A stretch of DNA of 15,431 nt from Dongia_B sp035539075. GTDB lineage: Bacteria; Pseudomonadota; Alphaproteobacteria; Dongiales; Dongiaceae. Numbering within the stretch: position 1 is the stretch's first letter; each line of letters opens with the position of its first letter. This document shows positions 6,389 to 14,163 of this stretch, piece after piece. Below the pieces are notes generated by a model that saw only the letters and a program-made list of their open reading frames with translations, was not told the origin of the DNA and made no database searches. The stretch spans positions 1 through 15,431 of the forward strand of contig DATLJB010000208.1 in the NCBI GenBank assembly GCA_035539075.1, given 5' to 3'. A program made the position numbers and the translations under genes.

Positions 6389-9300
6389 TTGCGCGTGGAG
6401 CGGGCAGCGCAGGCGATCGAGGGCAAGGAGCGGCGCCTCCTCTTGCAGGCGGGGCTGCAGCAGGCGGTCATCGCCCTGCAGGGCCGTGTCATCGCCGGTG
6501 CGGATCCGCTGCTCACCCTGAATGAGCTGCTGCGCATCCTGGTTGATCTCAGCGGCAGCGCCGCCGGCTTCATTGCCGAGGCCTGCCTTGGACCCGGTGC
6601 CGATCAAGGCGAAGCGCCAGCGGCGCCCGGGGGCGAGTGGCAGATCCTTGCCGCGGTCAACATACCGGCGGCCAATCTTCGCGATCCGGATGGCCAGCTA
6701 TCGACCCGCCTGGCAACGCAGGAGGTGATCGCCGGAGCGGTCGGTGACGTGGCCGATGGGGCGCCTGACGGTGCGGGCGACCGTGCGGCGGCGGTCATTG
6801 CCCAGGCCTGGCCGCAGCTGCGACATTTCTGGCTGGCTGGCCTGTCCGGCGGCCCGTCCCTTGCACATGGCCTGATCTGCCTGCTTGACCGGCCGGAAGG
6901 CTATGATCCCGAAATCGGTGATCTGCTGCGCTCGGCAACCGAGGTTGCCGGCCACCTCCTGGGCGCGTCGCGCCGGCGGTTCGGCGCCGCAGCCTATCTC
7001 GCCGCCGAAGACGGCACGCCGGTGCAGACCCGGCTTGCCCAGGCGCATCTGGCGGAAGTCATGGGCGAGATCGCCGGCGTCGTCTGGTCGGCGAGCCTGC
7101 CGGATTTCGTGCTCGGCTATGTTTCGCCGTCGGTGCAGAAGCTGCTCGGCCACCGCGCCGAGGCTTTTTTGGCGCGACGGGAATTCCTCGACGAGATTAC
7201 CCCGCCGGAAGACCAGGTGCTGCGGCTCGCGGCGCTGCATCGCACATTGGAGGGCGAGCCCTTCGATCTGGTGCATCGGCTGATCTGCGCCGACGGCTCG
7301 GTACGCTGGGTCAGATGCAAGGCCAATATGGTGACCGATCACCATGGCAGGCCGGTCCGCCTCGACGGCCTCCTCACCGACGTGACCACCGATCGCCTGG
7401 CGGTCGAGCGCGGGCGCCAGAGCGATGCGCTTTATCGCGCGGTGGTGGAGGATCAGCAGGAGGCCATTGTCCGTTTCAAACCTGACTGCACCATCACCTT
7501 TGCCAACCGCCAATATGCTGCCTTCTACAATCTGGCGCCGGAAGACCTGCTTGGCATCAAGCTCAGCGACCTGGTGACGCCGAAAGAGCTGCAGGACATT
7601 TTCGAGCACCTCGGCAGATTGTCTCCGGAGCAGCCGATCTGCCTGCATGAATATGAAAAGCCCTTGCCCGGCGGCGGCCGGCGCTCGCTGCGCTGGGTCA
7701 ATCGCGCCCTGTTCGATGCCTTCGGCGCGGTCTCCGAATACCAATGCGTCGGTCACGACATCAGCGATCTGAAGCGGCTGGAAGCCGAACTGGAAGAAGG
7801 CCGCGAATTGCTGTCGCTGGCGGTGGCGAGCAGCGGCGACGGCATCTTCGAGTGGCATGTGGATGACAACCATGTCTGGTTGTCGCCGCGCTGGAAGGAG
7901 ATGTTCGGTTATAGCGATGAGGAATTGCCGAACAGCCTCGCCACCTGGGAGAAATTGATCGAGCCGGATGACCGCACCCGCATCCTGACCGCGATCGACA
8001 CCTATCTGCAAAGGCCGGCCGGGGTGCTGCGCGTGACCGGGCGCTACCGCCATCGCAACGGTGCCACCGTGCATGTCGAGAGCCGCATCATCAGCCGCCA
8101 GGCCGTGGGCGATGGCAAGGTGCGGCTGGTCGGCGCGATGACGGATATCACGGCCAAAGTGGTGGCGGACCGGCAGATGCGTGACGCCATCGAGAGCCTC
8201 AGCGACGGCTTCGCCTGGTTCGACGTCAATGACCACATGATCATGCACAACCAGCGCTTCCTGGAATTCTTCCCCTTCCTGGCGAAGATGGGCGATCTCA
8301 CCGGCCTTCCTTTCATCGACATGGTACGCCACCCCGATGGCGAGATCGGCCGCATGCCTGATCCCGAGCGATATGTCCATGAGCGCATGACCATGCATCG
8401 CGAGGGCGGCAGCTTCGAACTGCCGCTGCATAACGGCGGCTGGGTGCGGGTCAGCGAAAGGCGCACCAAGGAAGGCGGCATCGTCAGCATCTGGTCCGAC
8501 ATCACCGAGCTGAAGCGGGCGCAGCAGCGCCTGCTGGATGCGGTGGCGGCGATGCAGGAGGGCTTCCTGCTGGTCGGACCGGACGATACCGTCATCCTTG
8601 CCAATCAGCGCTGCAAGGAGATCTATCAGATTGCCGGGCATCTGCTGGAGCCCGGCCGCTCCTATCGCGACTTCCTGCGCTACGGCGCCGAGAACGGCGA
8701 ATTCGTCGAGGCGATCGGCCGTGCCGAAGATTATGTCGACGAGGTCCTGGAGCTGCTTCACAGCGGCGACAACCTGCGCGTCGAGCGCCCGCTATCCGGC
8801 GGCCGCTGGGTGCTGATCAGCCAGCAGCGCATGAGCGACGGCAGCGTCGTCGGCATCCGTACCGATCTGACGCCGCAGAAGCGCCGCGAGGCGGAGCTGG
8901 AAGCGGCACACAAGCAGCTGGAGAAGCAGGCGGGTACGCTGGTCGAGCTGGCGGAGAAGCTGGAGGAGGCGCGCCTCAGCGCCGTCGAGGCGAGCCGTGC
9001 CAAGACCCGCTTCCTCGCCCATATGAGCCATGAATTGCGGACGCCCTTGAATGCGGTGCTGGGTTTCACGCGGCTGATGGACGACGAATTGTTCGGCCCG
9101 ATCGGCGTGCCGAAATACAAGGAATATATCGGCCTCATCCACGAGAGCGGCGCGCATCTGCTGTCGCTGATCAACGATGTGCTGGACCTCTCCAAGATCG
9201 AGGCCGGCCGGATGGAGCTCGACAAGCGGCACATTTCCGTCGCCGATCTCGCCGCCGGCTCGACCCGGTTGATGGAAGGCCTCGCCAAGGACCGCCAGAT

Positions 9301-10225
9301 CAAGCTGCTGGTGCAGATCATGCCGGGCTGCGTGACAATCTATGGCGACGAGCGCAGCCTGAAGCAGATCGTCATCAATCTCTTGAGCAATGCGCTGAAA
9401 TTCACCCGGGCCGGCGGCCGGGTGACGCTCAGCATCGCCCGCCACGATGACGGCGGCACGGCGTTGACGGTGGTCGATACCGGCATCGGCATGACCGCCG
9501 ACGACATCCTGAAGGCGCTCGATCCCTTCGGCCAGGTGGATGGCGAGATCGCCCGTCAGCATCACGGCACCGGCCTCGGCCTGCCGCTGGTGAAGGCCAT
9601 GGCCGAGGCCCATGGCGGCCTGCTCAGCATCGACAGCGAGCCCGGCCTCGGCAGCACCATGACCGTCTACCTGCCCGGCGCACCCGCCCTAATCGATGCA
9701 GATATGGCCGAGGCCGAGGCAGCAGAGGCGCTCGCCGCTGCGGCGCAGATGGAAGCGCCGACGGAGTTTCCCAACCTGACGGAAAGCTTCGGCGCGGCTG
9801 TCCCGGACGGGTCCTCGCTGCCGCGCATCCTGCTGGCCGAGGACAATGCGGTCAACCGCCGGCTGGTCCTGGATATCCTGCGTGAAATGCCGGTGGTGGT
9901 GGATTGCGTGGGCGATGGCGAGGCGGCATTGCGGCAAGTTGCCGGCACCGATTACCTGCTGGTGCTGATGGATATCCAGATGCCCGGCATGGGCGGGATC
10001 GAGGCGGCGGAGCGGATCCGCGGCAGCGGGCGCATGGCGAGCGAATTGCCGATCATCGCCCTCACGGCGCATGCCGGCGAGCATGATGCGGCACGGTTTC
10101 GCGCCGCCGGCATGGAGGAATATCTCGCCAAGCCCTTCGACGTCTCGGCGCTGGTCGGCCTGGTGCAGCGGCATCTGGCGGCCGCATCGCTGCGCCGCGC
10201 GCGGCTATCGGAAGCGGTCGGCTGA
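6389..10225 (+). CDS. soluble multi-PAS hybrid sensor histidine kinase
   Basis: The roughly 1278-residue protein has no membrane segment. In order: a GAF-like domain (about 40-192), five PAS domains (about 220-338, 347-461, 474-590, 597-710, 715-830), a short coiled coil, a HisKA domain with the phospho-acceptor His881 in HMSHELRTPLNAVLGF, a HATPase domain with N-box Asn1001 (NLLSNALKF), G1 box Asp1030 (DTGIGM) and GTGLGL, an Ala/Glu-rich linker, and a receiver domain (about 1145-1265) with phospho-acceptor Asp1195 in LMDIQMPGMGG and the LAKPF lysine. It should autophosphorylate on His881 and pass phosphate to its own receiver, in the cytoplasm. The TTG at 6389 is chosen because GGAGG sits six bases before it; GTG at 6395 and TTG at 6362 are alternatives. 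No response regulator, phosphotransfer protein or output gene is adjacent, so it is an orphan here. The signal sensed cannot be deduced. Confidence 0.93.
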   Translation: MRVERAAQAIEGKERRLLLQAGLQQAVIALQGRVIAGADPLLTLNELLRILVDLSGSAAGFIAEACLGPGADQGEAPAAPGGEWQILAAVNIPAANLRDPDGQLSTRLATQEVIAGAVGDVADGAPDGAGDRAAAVIAQAWPQLRHFWLAGLSGGPSLAHGLICLLDRPEGYDPEIGDLLRSATEVAGHLLGASRRRFGAAAYLAAEDGTPVQTRLAQAHLAEVMGEIAGVVWSASLPDFVLGYVSPSVQKLLGHRAEAFLARREFLDEITPPEDQVLRLAALHRTLEGEPFDLVHRLICADGSVRWVRCKANMVTDHHGRPVRLDGLLTDVTTDRLAVERGRQSDALYRAVVEDQQEAIVRFKPDCTITFANRQYAAFYNLAPEDLLGIKLSDLVTPKELQDIFEHLGRLSPEQPICLHEYEKPLPGGGRRSLRWVNRALFDAFGAVSEYQCVGHDISDLKRLEAELEEGRELLSLAVASSGDGIFEWHVDDNHVWLSPRWKEMFGYSDEELPNSLATWEKLIEPDDRTRILTAIDTYLQRPAGVLRVTGRYRHRNGATVHVESRIISRQAVGDGKVRLVGAMTDITAKVVADRQMRDAIESLSDGFAWFDVNDHMIMHNQRFLEFFPFLAKMGDLTGLPFIDMVRHPDGEIGRMPDPERYVHERMTMHREGGSFELPLHNGGWVRVSERRTKEGGIVSIWSDITELKRAQQRLLDAVAAMQEGFLLVGPDDTVILANQRCKEIYQIAGHLLEPGRSYRDFLRYGAENGEFVEAIGRAEDYVDEVLELLHSGDNLRVERPLSGGRWVLISQQRMSDGSVVGIRTDLTPQKRREAELEAAHKQLEKQAGTLVELAEKLEEARLSAVEASRAKTRFLAHMSHELRTPLNAVLGFTRLMDDELFGPIGVPKYKEYIGLIHESGAHLLSLINDVLDLSKIEAGRMELDKRHISVADLAAGSTRLMEGLAKDRQIKLLVQIMPGCVTIYGDERSLKQIVINLLSNALKFTRAGGRVTLSIARHDDGGTALTVVDTGIGMTADDILKALDPFGQVDGEIARQHHGTGLGLPLVKAMAEAHGGLLSIDSEPGLGSTMTVYLPGAPALIDADMAEAEAAEALAAAAQMEAPTEFPNLTESFGAAVPDGSSLPRILLAEDNAVNRRLVLDILREMPVVVDCVGDGEAALRQVAGTDYLLVLMDIQMPGMGGIEAAERIRGSGRMASELPIIALTAHAGEHDAARFRAAGMEEYLAKPFDVSALVGLVQRHLAAASLRRARLSEAVG

Positions 10226-10258
10226 TTCGGTGGCCGCCGGTCATCCGGGCGACTATGG

Positions 10259-10723
10259 CTAAAACAGCCGCTCCTGGCCGCTTTCCAGATCCAGCAGATA
10301 GGCCTTGGCATCGACGCCGAGATCGCTGGTATAGCCGCCGAGCCAATTGGTGCCGACGATGCGGTGGCAGGGAATGATGACGGCGATGGGGTTCTGTCCG
10401 CAGGCCTGGCCGACGAGTTGCGCCGGTGCCCCCAGGACATTGGCGACATCGCCATAGGTGCGGGTGCGGCCATAGGGGATCTTCAGCATCTCGGCCCAGA
10501 CGCTTTTCGCGAAATCGCTGCCATCGGCCTGCAGCGGCAGATCGAAATGATGCAGATCGCCTCGCAGATAGGCGGCAAGCTGGCGCGCGGCGTCGCGCAG
10601 CAATGGCGTGGGCTCATGTTCGGCCGGCTTCTCGCGCTGCAGGAACAGGCGGGTGATGACGGTATCGGTGCCGGTGATACTGGCCCAACCGATCTCGGTT
10701 TGCAGAATGGCGTTGTTCGTCAT
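10259..10723 (-). CDS. ogt: methylated-DNA--protein-cysteine methyltransferase
   Basis: The 154-residue protein repairs O6-alkylguanine in DNA by transferring the alkyl group irreversibly to its own cysteine. The active site is Cys119 in IIPCHRIV, preceded by the standard LVGQACGQNPIAV stretch and followed by WLGGYTSDLG and AYLLDLE. The DNA-binding helix shows as PYGRTRTYGDVANVLGAP near residues 83-100. It has the Ogt/Ada C-terminal layout with a short N-terminal domain and no Ada regulatory domain. The ATG at 10723 has only a weak ribosome-binding site. It lies 88 bases after the YyaL-type gene on the same strand and could be its operon partner; it converges with the kinase gene, leaving 33 bases between the two stops. 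Confidence 0.93.
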   Translation of the reverse strand: MTNNAILQTEIGWASITGTDTVITRLFLQREKPAEHEPTPLLRDAARQLAAYLRGDLHHFDLPLQADGSDFAKSVWAEMLKIPYGRTRTYGDVANVLGAPAQLVGQACGQNPIAVIIPCHRIVGTNWLGGYTSDLGVDAKAYLLDLESGQERLF

Positions 10724-10811
10724 GGTCGTTCTTCAATGCGTGGCGGGATTATCGGTTCTTCGCGGGCGGAGATCAATCGCGTGATCGAGGCGGCGGGGAC
10801 GCAGCATCTGA

Positions 10812-12959
10812 TCAGATCGCCTGTTCCGACAGGGCGCGGCGCAACGCATCGCTGTCGGTGATCGGCAGGCCGCAGGTCTGACCCCGGCAGATATAGATCG
10901 TGGCGCGGCCGTCGATCTGGCCCTTGCCGGCGGCCGGATGCTGCGCCGGCAGGCTGGCGCCCGGCGCCACTACCTGCAGCAGCTTGGTCGGCAGCGATTG
11001 TTCCTGGATGATCTTCAGCTGGGCCGCCGCCCCGGCTTCATCGCGCCGGCCGACCAGGACGAGCTGCAGGCAGTTGAGGTGGTAATCCACGGCATTGAGG
11101 AAAGTCGCGAGCGGAAAGAAGTTGCGGTGGATCTCGCCGCTGAAGGCGGTGACCAGCTGCATCGCCCGGCTGGCATAGGTGGCCTCGCCGGTCAGATGGT
11201 ATAGCCGGCTCAGGACCTCGATCATGGTGCCGTTGCCGTTCGGTGTCGCGTTATCGGCGGCACTCTTGGTGCGAAGGATGACGTCGCCGACATCGTCGGC
11301 GGTGGCGAAGTAGCCGTGATCGGCGCGGTCCCAGAAATGCCTGTCGAGAGTCGCCACGAGTTCCCTGGCATCGGCGAGATAGGCATCCTCGCCGGTCGCT
11401 TCGTAGAGAGCCAAGGCGGCCGCGGCGAGATGGGCGTAATCGTCCAGCATGGCGCCGGCGCCGCTCTTGCCGGCGCGCCAGGCGTGATGCAGGCGCAGCG
11501 TGCCGCCGCCATCATTGTCGCTGCGGTCATTGCTGTCGCCGGCGCCGCGCCGCAGATGGCGCCGGACGAAGCGATAGGCGCTCTCCGCCAAGGCGAGCCA
11601 GGGCGGCCGGTCGAAAGCAAGCGCGGCGCGGGCGAGGCTGGTGATCATCATGCCGTTCCAGTCGGCGAGCACCTTGTCGTCCCAGCCGGGGCGCACGCGC
11701 CGGCTGCGCGCCGCCAGCAGCTTGCCGCGCAGGAGGATCAGCGTTTCTTCTTCCTGCGGCGCTGGCGCATCGCGCAAGGCGCGGCGATTGAGGATGCAAT
11801 GGCCTTCCCAGTTGCCTTCCGCACGCACATCGTAGAAACGCTTGAAGAGCGCTGCCTCGGCGCCCAACACCTGGTCGATCTCGGCCTCATCCCAGACATA
11901 GAACTTGCCTTCGATGCCTTCGCTATCGGCATCGAGCGTGGCGGCGAAGGCGCGGTCGCCGCTGTCATCGGGATGGGTCAGCATCTCTCGTTCCAGCCAG
12001 CCGATGGTCTCGGCGATGCGCGCGGCATAGAGCGGGTCACGCACCTCCTGCCACACCTCGGTCAGGAGACCGAGGAGTGCGGCATTGTCGTAGAGCATCT
12101 TCTCGAAATGCGGCACCAGCCATTTGCCGTCGGTGGAATAGCGGGCGAAGCCGCCGCCGAGATGGTCGTAGATGCCGCCCTGGCACATGGCGGTGAGGGT
12201 GGTGATCACCGCCTCGCGCATCTGCAGATTGCCGCTCCTGAGCCAGCCGCGCCAGAACAACGCAAAAATGGGTATCTGCGGAAATTTTGGCGCGCCCTTG
12301 ATGCCGCCATCGATGGTGTCGACCTCCTGCACCAGCCGCTCGGCGATCCGCTCGATGATATCGGGCGTCACCGCATCGCCGGCTTGCGGCCGGGCGAGCT
12401 TCTGCAGCGCCTCTTCCAGCGCGGCGACGTTCTTGCCGACGGAATCCGGATCGGTGACATAGGTCTCGGTGATGAGCCGCAGCACATCGGCGAAACCGGG
12501 CCGGCCCCAGCGGCTCTCCGGCGGAAAATAGGTGCCGCCCCAGAACGGCTTGCCGTCCGGCCGCAGGAACATGGTGAGCGGCCAGCCACCCTGCTGCCCC
12601 AGCAAGGCCAGGGCCTGCTGATAGATCGTGTCGAGATCCGGCCGTTCCTCGCGGTCGACCTTGATATTGATGAAGTGCTCGTTCATCTGCTGGGCGATGG
12701 TCGGGTTTTCGAAGCTTTCATGGGCCATGACATGGCACCAGTGGCAGGCGGCATAGCCGACCGAAAGCAGGATCGGCCGGTTGCTGGCCTTGGCTTCGGC
12801 CAATGCCGCCTCGCCCCAGGGCCACCAGTCGACCGGGTTATGCGCGTGTTGCAGCAGATAGGGGCTGACCTCGGCGGCGAGCCGGTTGCCGGGACGGCCG
12901 GGGATCGGATCGCCGGGAGCCTGGGGGCGACCGTTCTGGGTTGAATCGGCTTCGGTCAT
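10812..12959 (-). CDS. thioredoxin-domain (DUF255) YyaL/SPATA20 family protein
   Basis: The 715-residue protein has an N-terminal thioredoxin-like DUF255 domain (about residues 25-185) with SPYLLQHAHNPVDW, the redox motif C72-H-W-C75 in GYAACHWCHVMAHESF, VDREERPD, and GGWPLTMFLRPDGKPF. It continues into a long helical (alpha/alpha)6-like region with GGIYDHLGGGFARYS, VPHFEKMLYDNA, DADSEGIEGKFYVW and DDKVLADWNGMMI, and ends with the family's YICRGQTCGLP tail. The function of the family is not settled; a redox or sugar-related role is guessed from the folds. The frame runs open to 13670, but the ATG at 12959 is chosen because GGAAGG lies just before it and the conserved region starts about 30 residues in. 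A good -10 lies 49 bases upstream. The cytosolic location follows from the lack of a signal peptide. Confidence 0.9.
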   Translation of the reverse strand: MTEADSTQNGRPQAPGDPIPGRPGNRLAAEVSPYLLQHAHNPVDWWPWGEAALAEAKASNRPILLSVGYAACHWCHVMAHESFENPTIAQQMNEHFINIKVDREERPDLDTIYQQALALLGQQGGWPLTMFLRPDGKPFWGGTYFPPESRWGRPGFADVLRLITETYVTDPDSVGKNVAALEEALQKLARPQAGDAVTPDIIERIAERLVQEVDTIDGGIKGAPKFPQIPIFALFWRGWLRSGNLQMREAVITTLTAMCQGGIYDHLGGGFARYSTDGKWLVPHFEKMLYDNAALLGLLTEVWQEVRDPLYAARIAETIGWLEREMLTHPDDSGDRAFAATLDADSEGIEGKFYVWDEAEIDQVLGAEAALFKRFYDVRAEGNWEGHCILNRRALRDAPAPQEEETLILLRGKLLAARSRRVRPGWDDKVLADWNGMMITSLARAALAFDRPPWLALAESAYRFVRRHLRRGAGDSNDRSDNDGGGTLRLHHAWRAGKSGAGAMLDDYAHLAAAALALYEATGEDAYLADARELVATLDRHFWDRADHGYFATADDVGDVILRTKSAADNATPNGNGTMIEVLSRLYHLTGEATYASRAMQLVTAFSGEIHRNFFPLATFLNAVDYHLNCLQLVLVGRRDEAGAAAQLKIIQEQSLPTKLLQVVAPGASLPAQHPAAGKGQIDGRATIYICRGQTCGLPITDSDALRRALSEQAI

Positions 12960-13007
12960 GGGACCCTTCCGTGCGTTGCGGGCGGCGGGTTGCAATCGAG
13001 GTGTCAC

Positions 13008-13037
13008 AGTATAGCGCCTGCGCGCGGCGCTTGTTCC
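13008..13037 (-). promoter_or_regulatory. candidate promoter of the YyaL-type gene
   Basis: TATACT (13013-13008 on the minus strand) matches the -10 consensus in five of six positions. GGAACA (13037-13032) is a weak -35 at 18-base spacing. Transcription would start about 40 bases before the ATG at 12959. Confidence 0.4.
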
Positions 13038-13239
13038 CGTTTCGGCGCGCCCGCGTGAAGGTCTTGGTCCAATATCTGGCATCGCCTGTTGCGTTGCACT
13101 ATCCGCGCCTTGTGCCGCCACGCGCCGGGAGAGGGGCGAGCGGCGGCGGCCAGCACGGGAGGCCGGGGGTGTTTTCGCATCGCAAGGTTGCGGTGGGGCG
13201 GGCGGCATGGTTAAGGTGAGAGAGATTGCGAGGTGGATG

Positions 13240-13515
13240 ATGAAAGTGAAGATCGATCTCGAATGCACGCCGGAAGAGGCGCGGACCTTTTTCGGCCTGC
13301 CGGACGTGCAGCCGATGCAGAAGGTCATGATGCAGGAAATGCAGGACCGCATGATGTCGGCGATGCGCGGCACCGATGCGGAGACCCTGCTGAAGACCTG
13401 GATGCCGGCCGGCGTCGCCGGGCTGGAGCAGATGCAGAAGCTGTTCTGGCAGCAATTCCGGCCGAGCGGTTCCAGCAGTGGCGGCAGCAGCGGCACCACG
13501 AGCGATAAGAAATAG
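13240..13515 (+). CDS. DUF6489-type small protein
   Basis: The 91-residue product begins MKVKIDLECTPEEARTFFGLPDV, followed by PMQKVMMQEMQDRMM, a methionine-rich amphipathic helix, then ETLLKTWMPAG and a second helix LEQMQKLFWQQF. It ends in a low-complexity Ser/Gly tail and DSDKK-like charged end. This matches the uncharacterised alphaproteobacterial DUF6489 proteins; the sequence pattern recalls phasin-like helical proteins, but that is only an analogy. The ATG at 13240 is chosen over 13207 and 13237 because AGGTGG precedes it and homologues begin with MKV-like residues. It is divergent from the YyaL-type gene and precedes the ferredoxin-like gene by 123 bases on the same strand. Confidence 0.75.
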   Translation: MKVKIDLECTPEEARTFFGLPDVQPMQKVMMQEMQDRMMSAMRGTDAETLLKTWMPAGVAGLEQMQKLFWQQFRPSGSSSGGSSGTTSDKK

Positions 13516-13521
13516 CCCGTC

Positions 13522-13539
13522 CCGCCCCGGGGGTGGCGG
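13522..13539 (+). terminator. weak hairpin after the DUF6489-type gene
   Basis: CCGCC (13522-13526) and GGCGG (13535-13539) can pair with partial C-G pairing inside the eight-base loop. It lies seven bases after the stop and has no T-run, so it may only attenuate read-through into the ferredoxin-like gene. Confidence 0.2.
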
Positions 13540-13638
13540 CTTGGCATTGCCGCGTCCCCTCGGATAAGTATCTCTCCCGTGACGCGCCGGCCTTCTGACG
13601 GCGCCGCCATCCCCTTCCTGCCATTCCAAGTGAGCCAG

Positions 13639-14052
13639 ATGACCGACAAGACCGACCGCAGCCTGCCCAACCGAAGCCTGGCGGGCGATCCGGCGCCCTA
13701 TTACCAGGCCCATGTCTTCTGCTGCGTCAATGAGCGTCCTGCCGGACATCCGCGCGGCTGCTGCAAGACCAAGGGGGCGGAGAAGCTGCGCAATTATATG
13801 AAGGCGCGGGCCAAGGAGCTTGGCATCAAGGATGTCCGCATCAACCAGTCGGGCTGCCTCGATCGCTGCGAATTGGGGCCGACCGTGGTCATCTATCCCG
13901 AAGGCATCTGGTATTCGATCGCCTCGATCGAGGATGCCGAGGCGGTGCTGCAGGAGCATCTGATCGGCGGCAAGCGGGTCGAGCGGCTGATGCTGCAGCC
14001 CGGCGACAAGTTGCCGGAAGACCGCGCGGCGCGCAGAATGAGCGCCGAGTAA
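13639..14052 (+). CDS. thioredoxin-like [2Fe-2S] ferredoxin domain protein
   Basis: The 137-residue product matches the thioredoxin-fold [2Fe-2S] ferredoxins: HVFCCVNERPAGHPRGCC, KGAEKLRNYMKARAKELG, then VRINQSGCLDRCELGPTVV and YPEGIWYSIASIEDAE. The expected ligands are one cysteine before VN, one after PRGC, and the two in GCLDRC. Two further cysteines sit directly beside the first two ligands, giving CC pairs. The role is probably small-scale electron transfer in the cytosol, but no partner is identifiable. The ATG at 13639 is chosen over a GTG at 13579 because the conserved part starts soon after it; the ribosome-binding site is weak (AAGTGAG). It lies 107 bases before mnmE on the same strand. 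Confidence 0.88.
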   Translation: MTDKTDRSLPNRSLAGDPAPYYQAHVFCCVNERPAGHPRGCCKTKGAEKLRNYMKARAKELGIKDVRINQSGCLDRCELGPTVVIYPEGIWYSIASIEDAEAVLQEHLIGGKRVERLMLQPGDKLPEDRAARRMSAE

Positions 14053-14112
14053 CCAGCGCCGGCGCAAGCGGGCGGCGGCGGCTGCGACGCGAGGAAGGCG
14101 AGGATTGTCGAG

Positions 14113-14163
14113 ATGACATCGGCTCAGGCGGTATTCGCGCCGGCAAATCGCCGGCGATCATGA
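14113..14163 (+). other. possible 16-codon leader reading frame overlapping the mnmE start
   Basis: An ATG at 14113, preceded by AGGCGAGG about ten bases upstream, opens a 16-codon frame (MTSAQAVFAPANRRRS) whose TGA at 14161-14163 overlaps the mnmE ATG at 14160-14162 as ATGA. The mnmE start itself has no visible Shine-Dalgarno. The arrangement suits translational coupling, but so short a frame could be chance. Confidence 0.3.
14138..14156 (+). promoter_or_regulatory. hairpin directly before the mnmE start codon
   Basis: CGCCGGC (14138-14144) and GCCGGCG (14150-14156) form a perfect seven-base stem with loop AAATC, ending three bases before the ATG. Such a stem would cover the place where a ribosome-binding site is normally found. 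Confidence 0.45.

Noticed and set aside
6698..8761. Open frame of 687 codons on the minus strand
   Set aside because: It is antisense to the PAS region of the kinase gene, rich in His, Arg and Ala, with no domain visible.
10226..10258. Possible bidirectional terminator between the kinase and ogt genes
   Set aside because: Only a four-base CCGG/CCGG stem forms without mismatch and there is no T-run.
11316..12944. Open frame of 542 codons on the plus strand
   Set aside because: It is antisense to the YyaL-type gene, which has clear conserved motifs.
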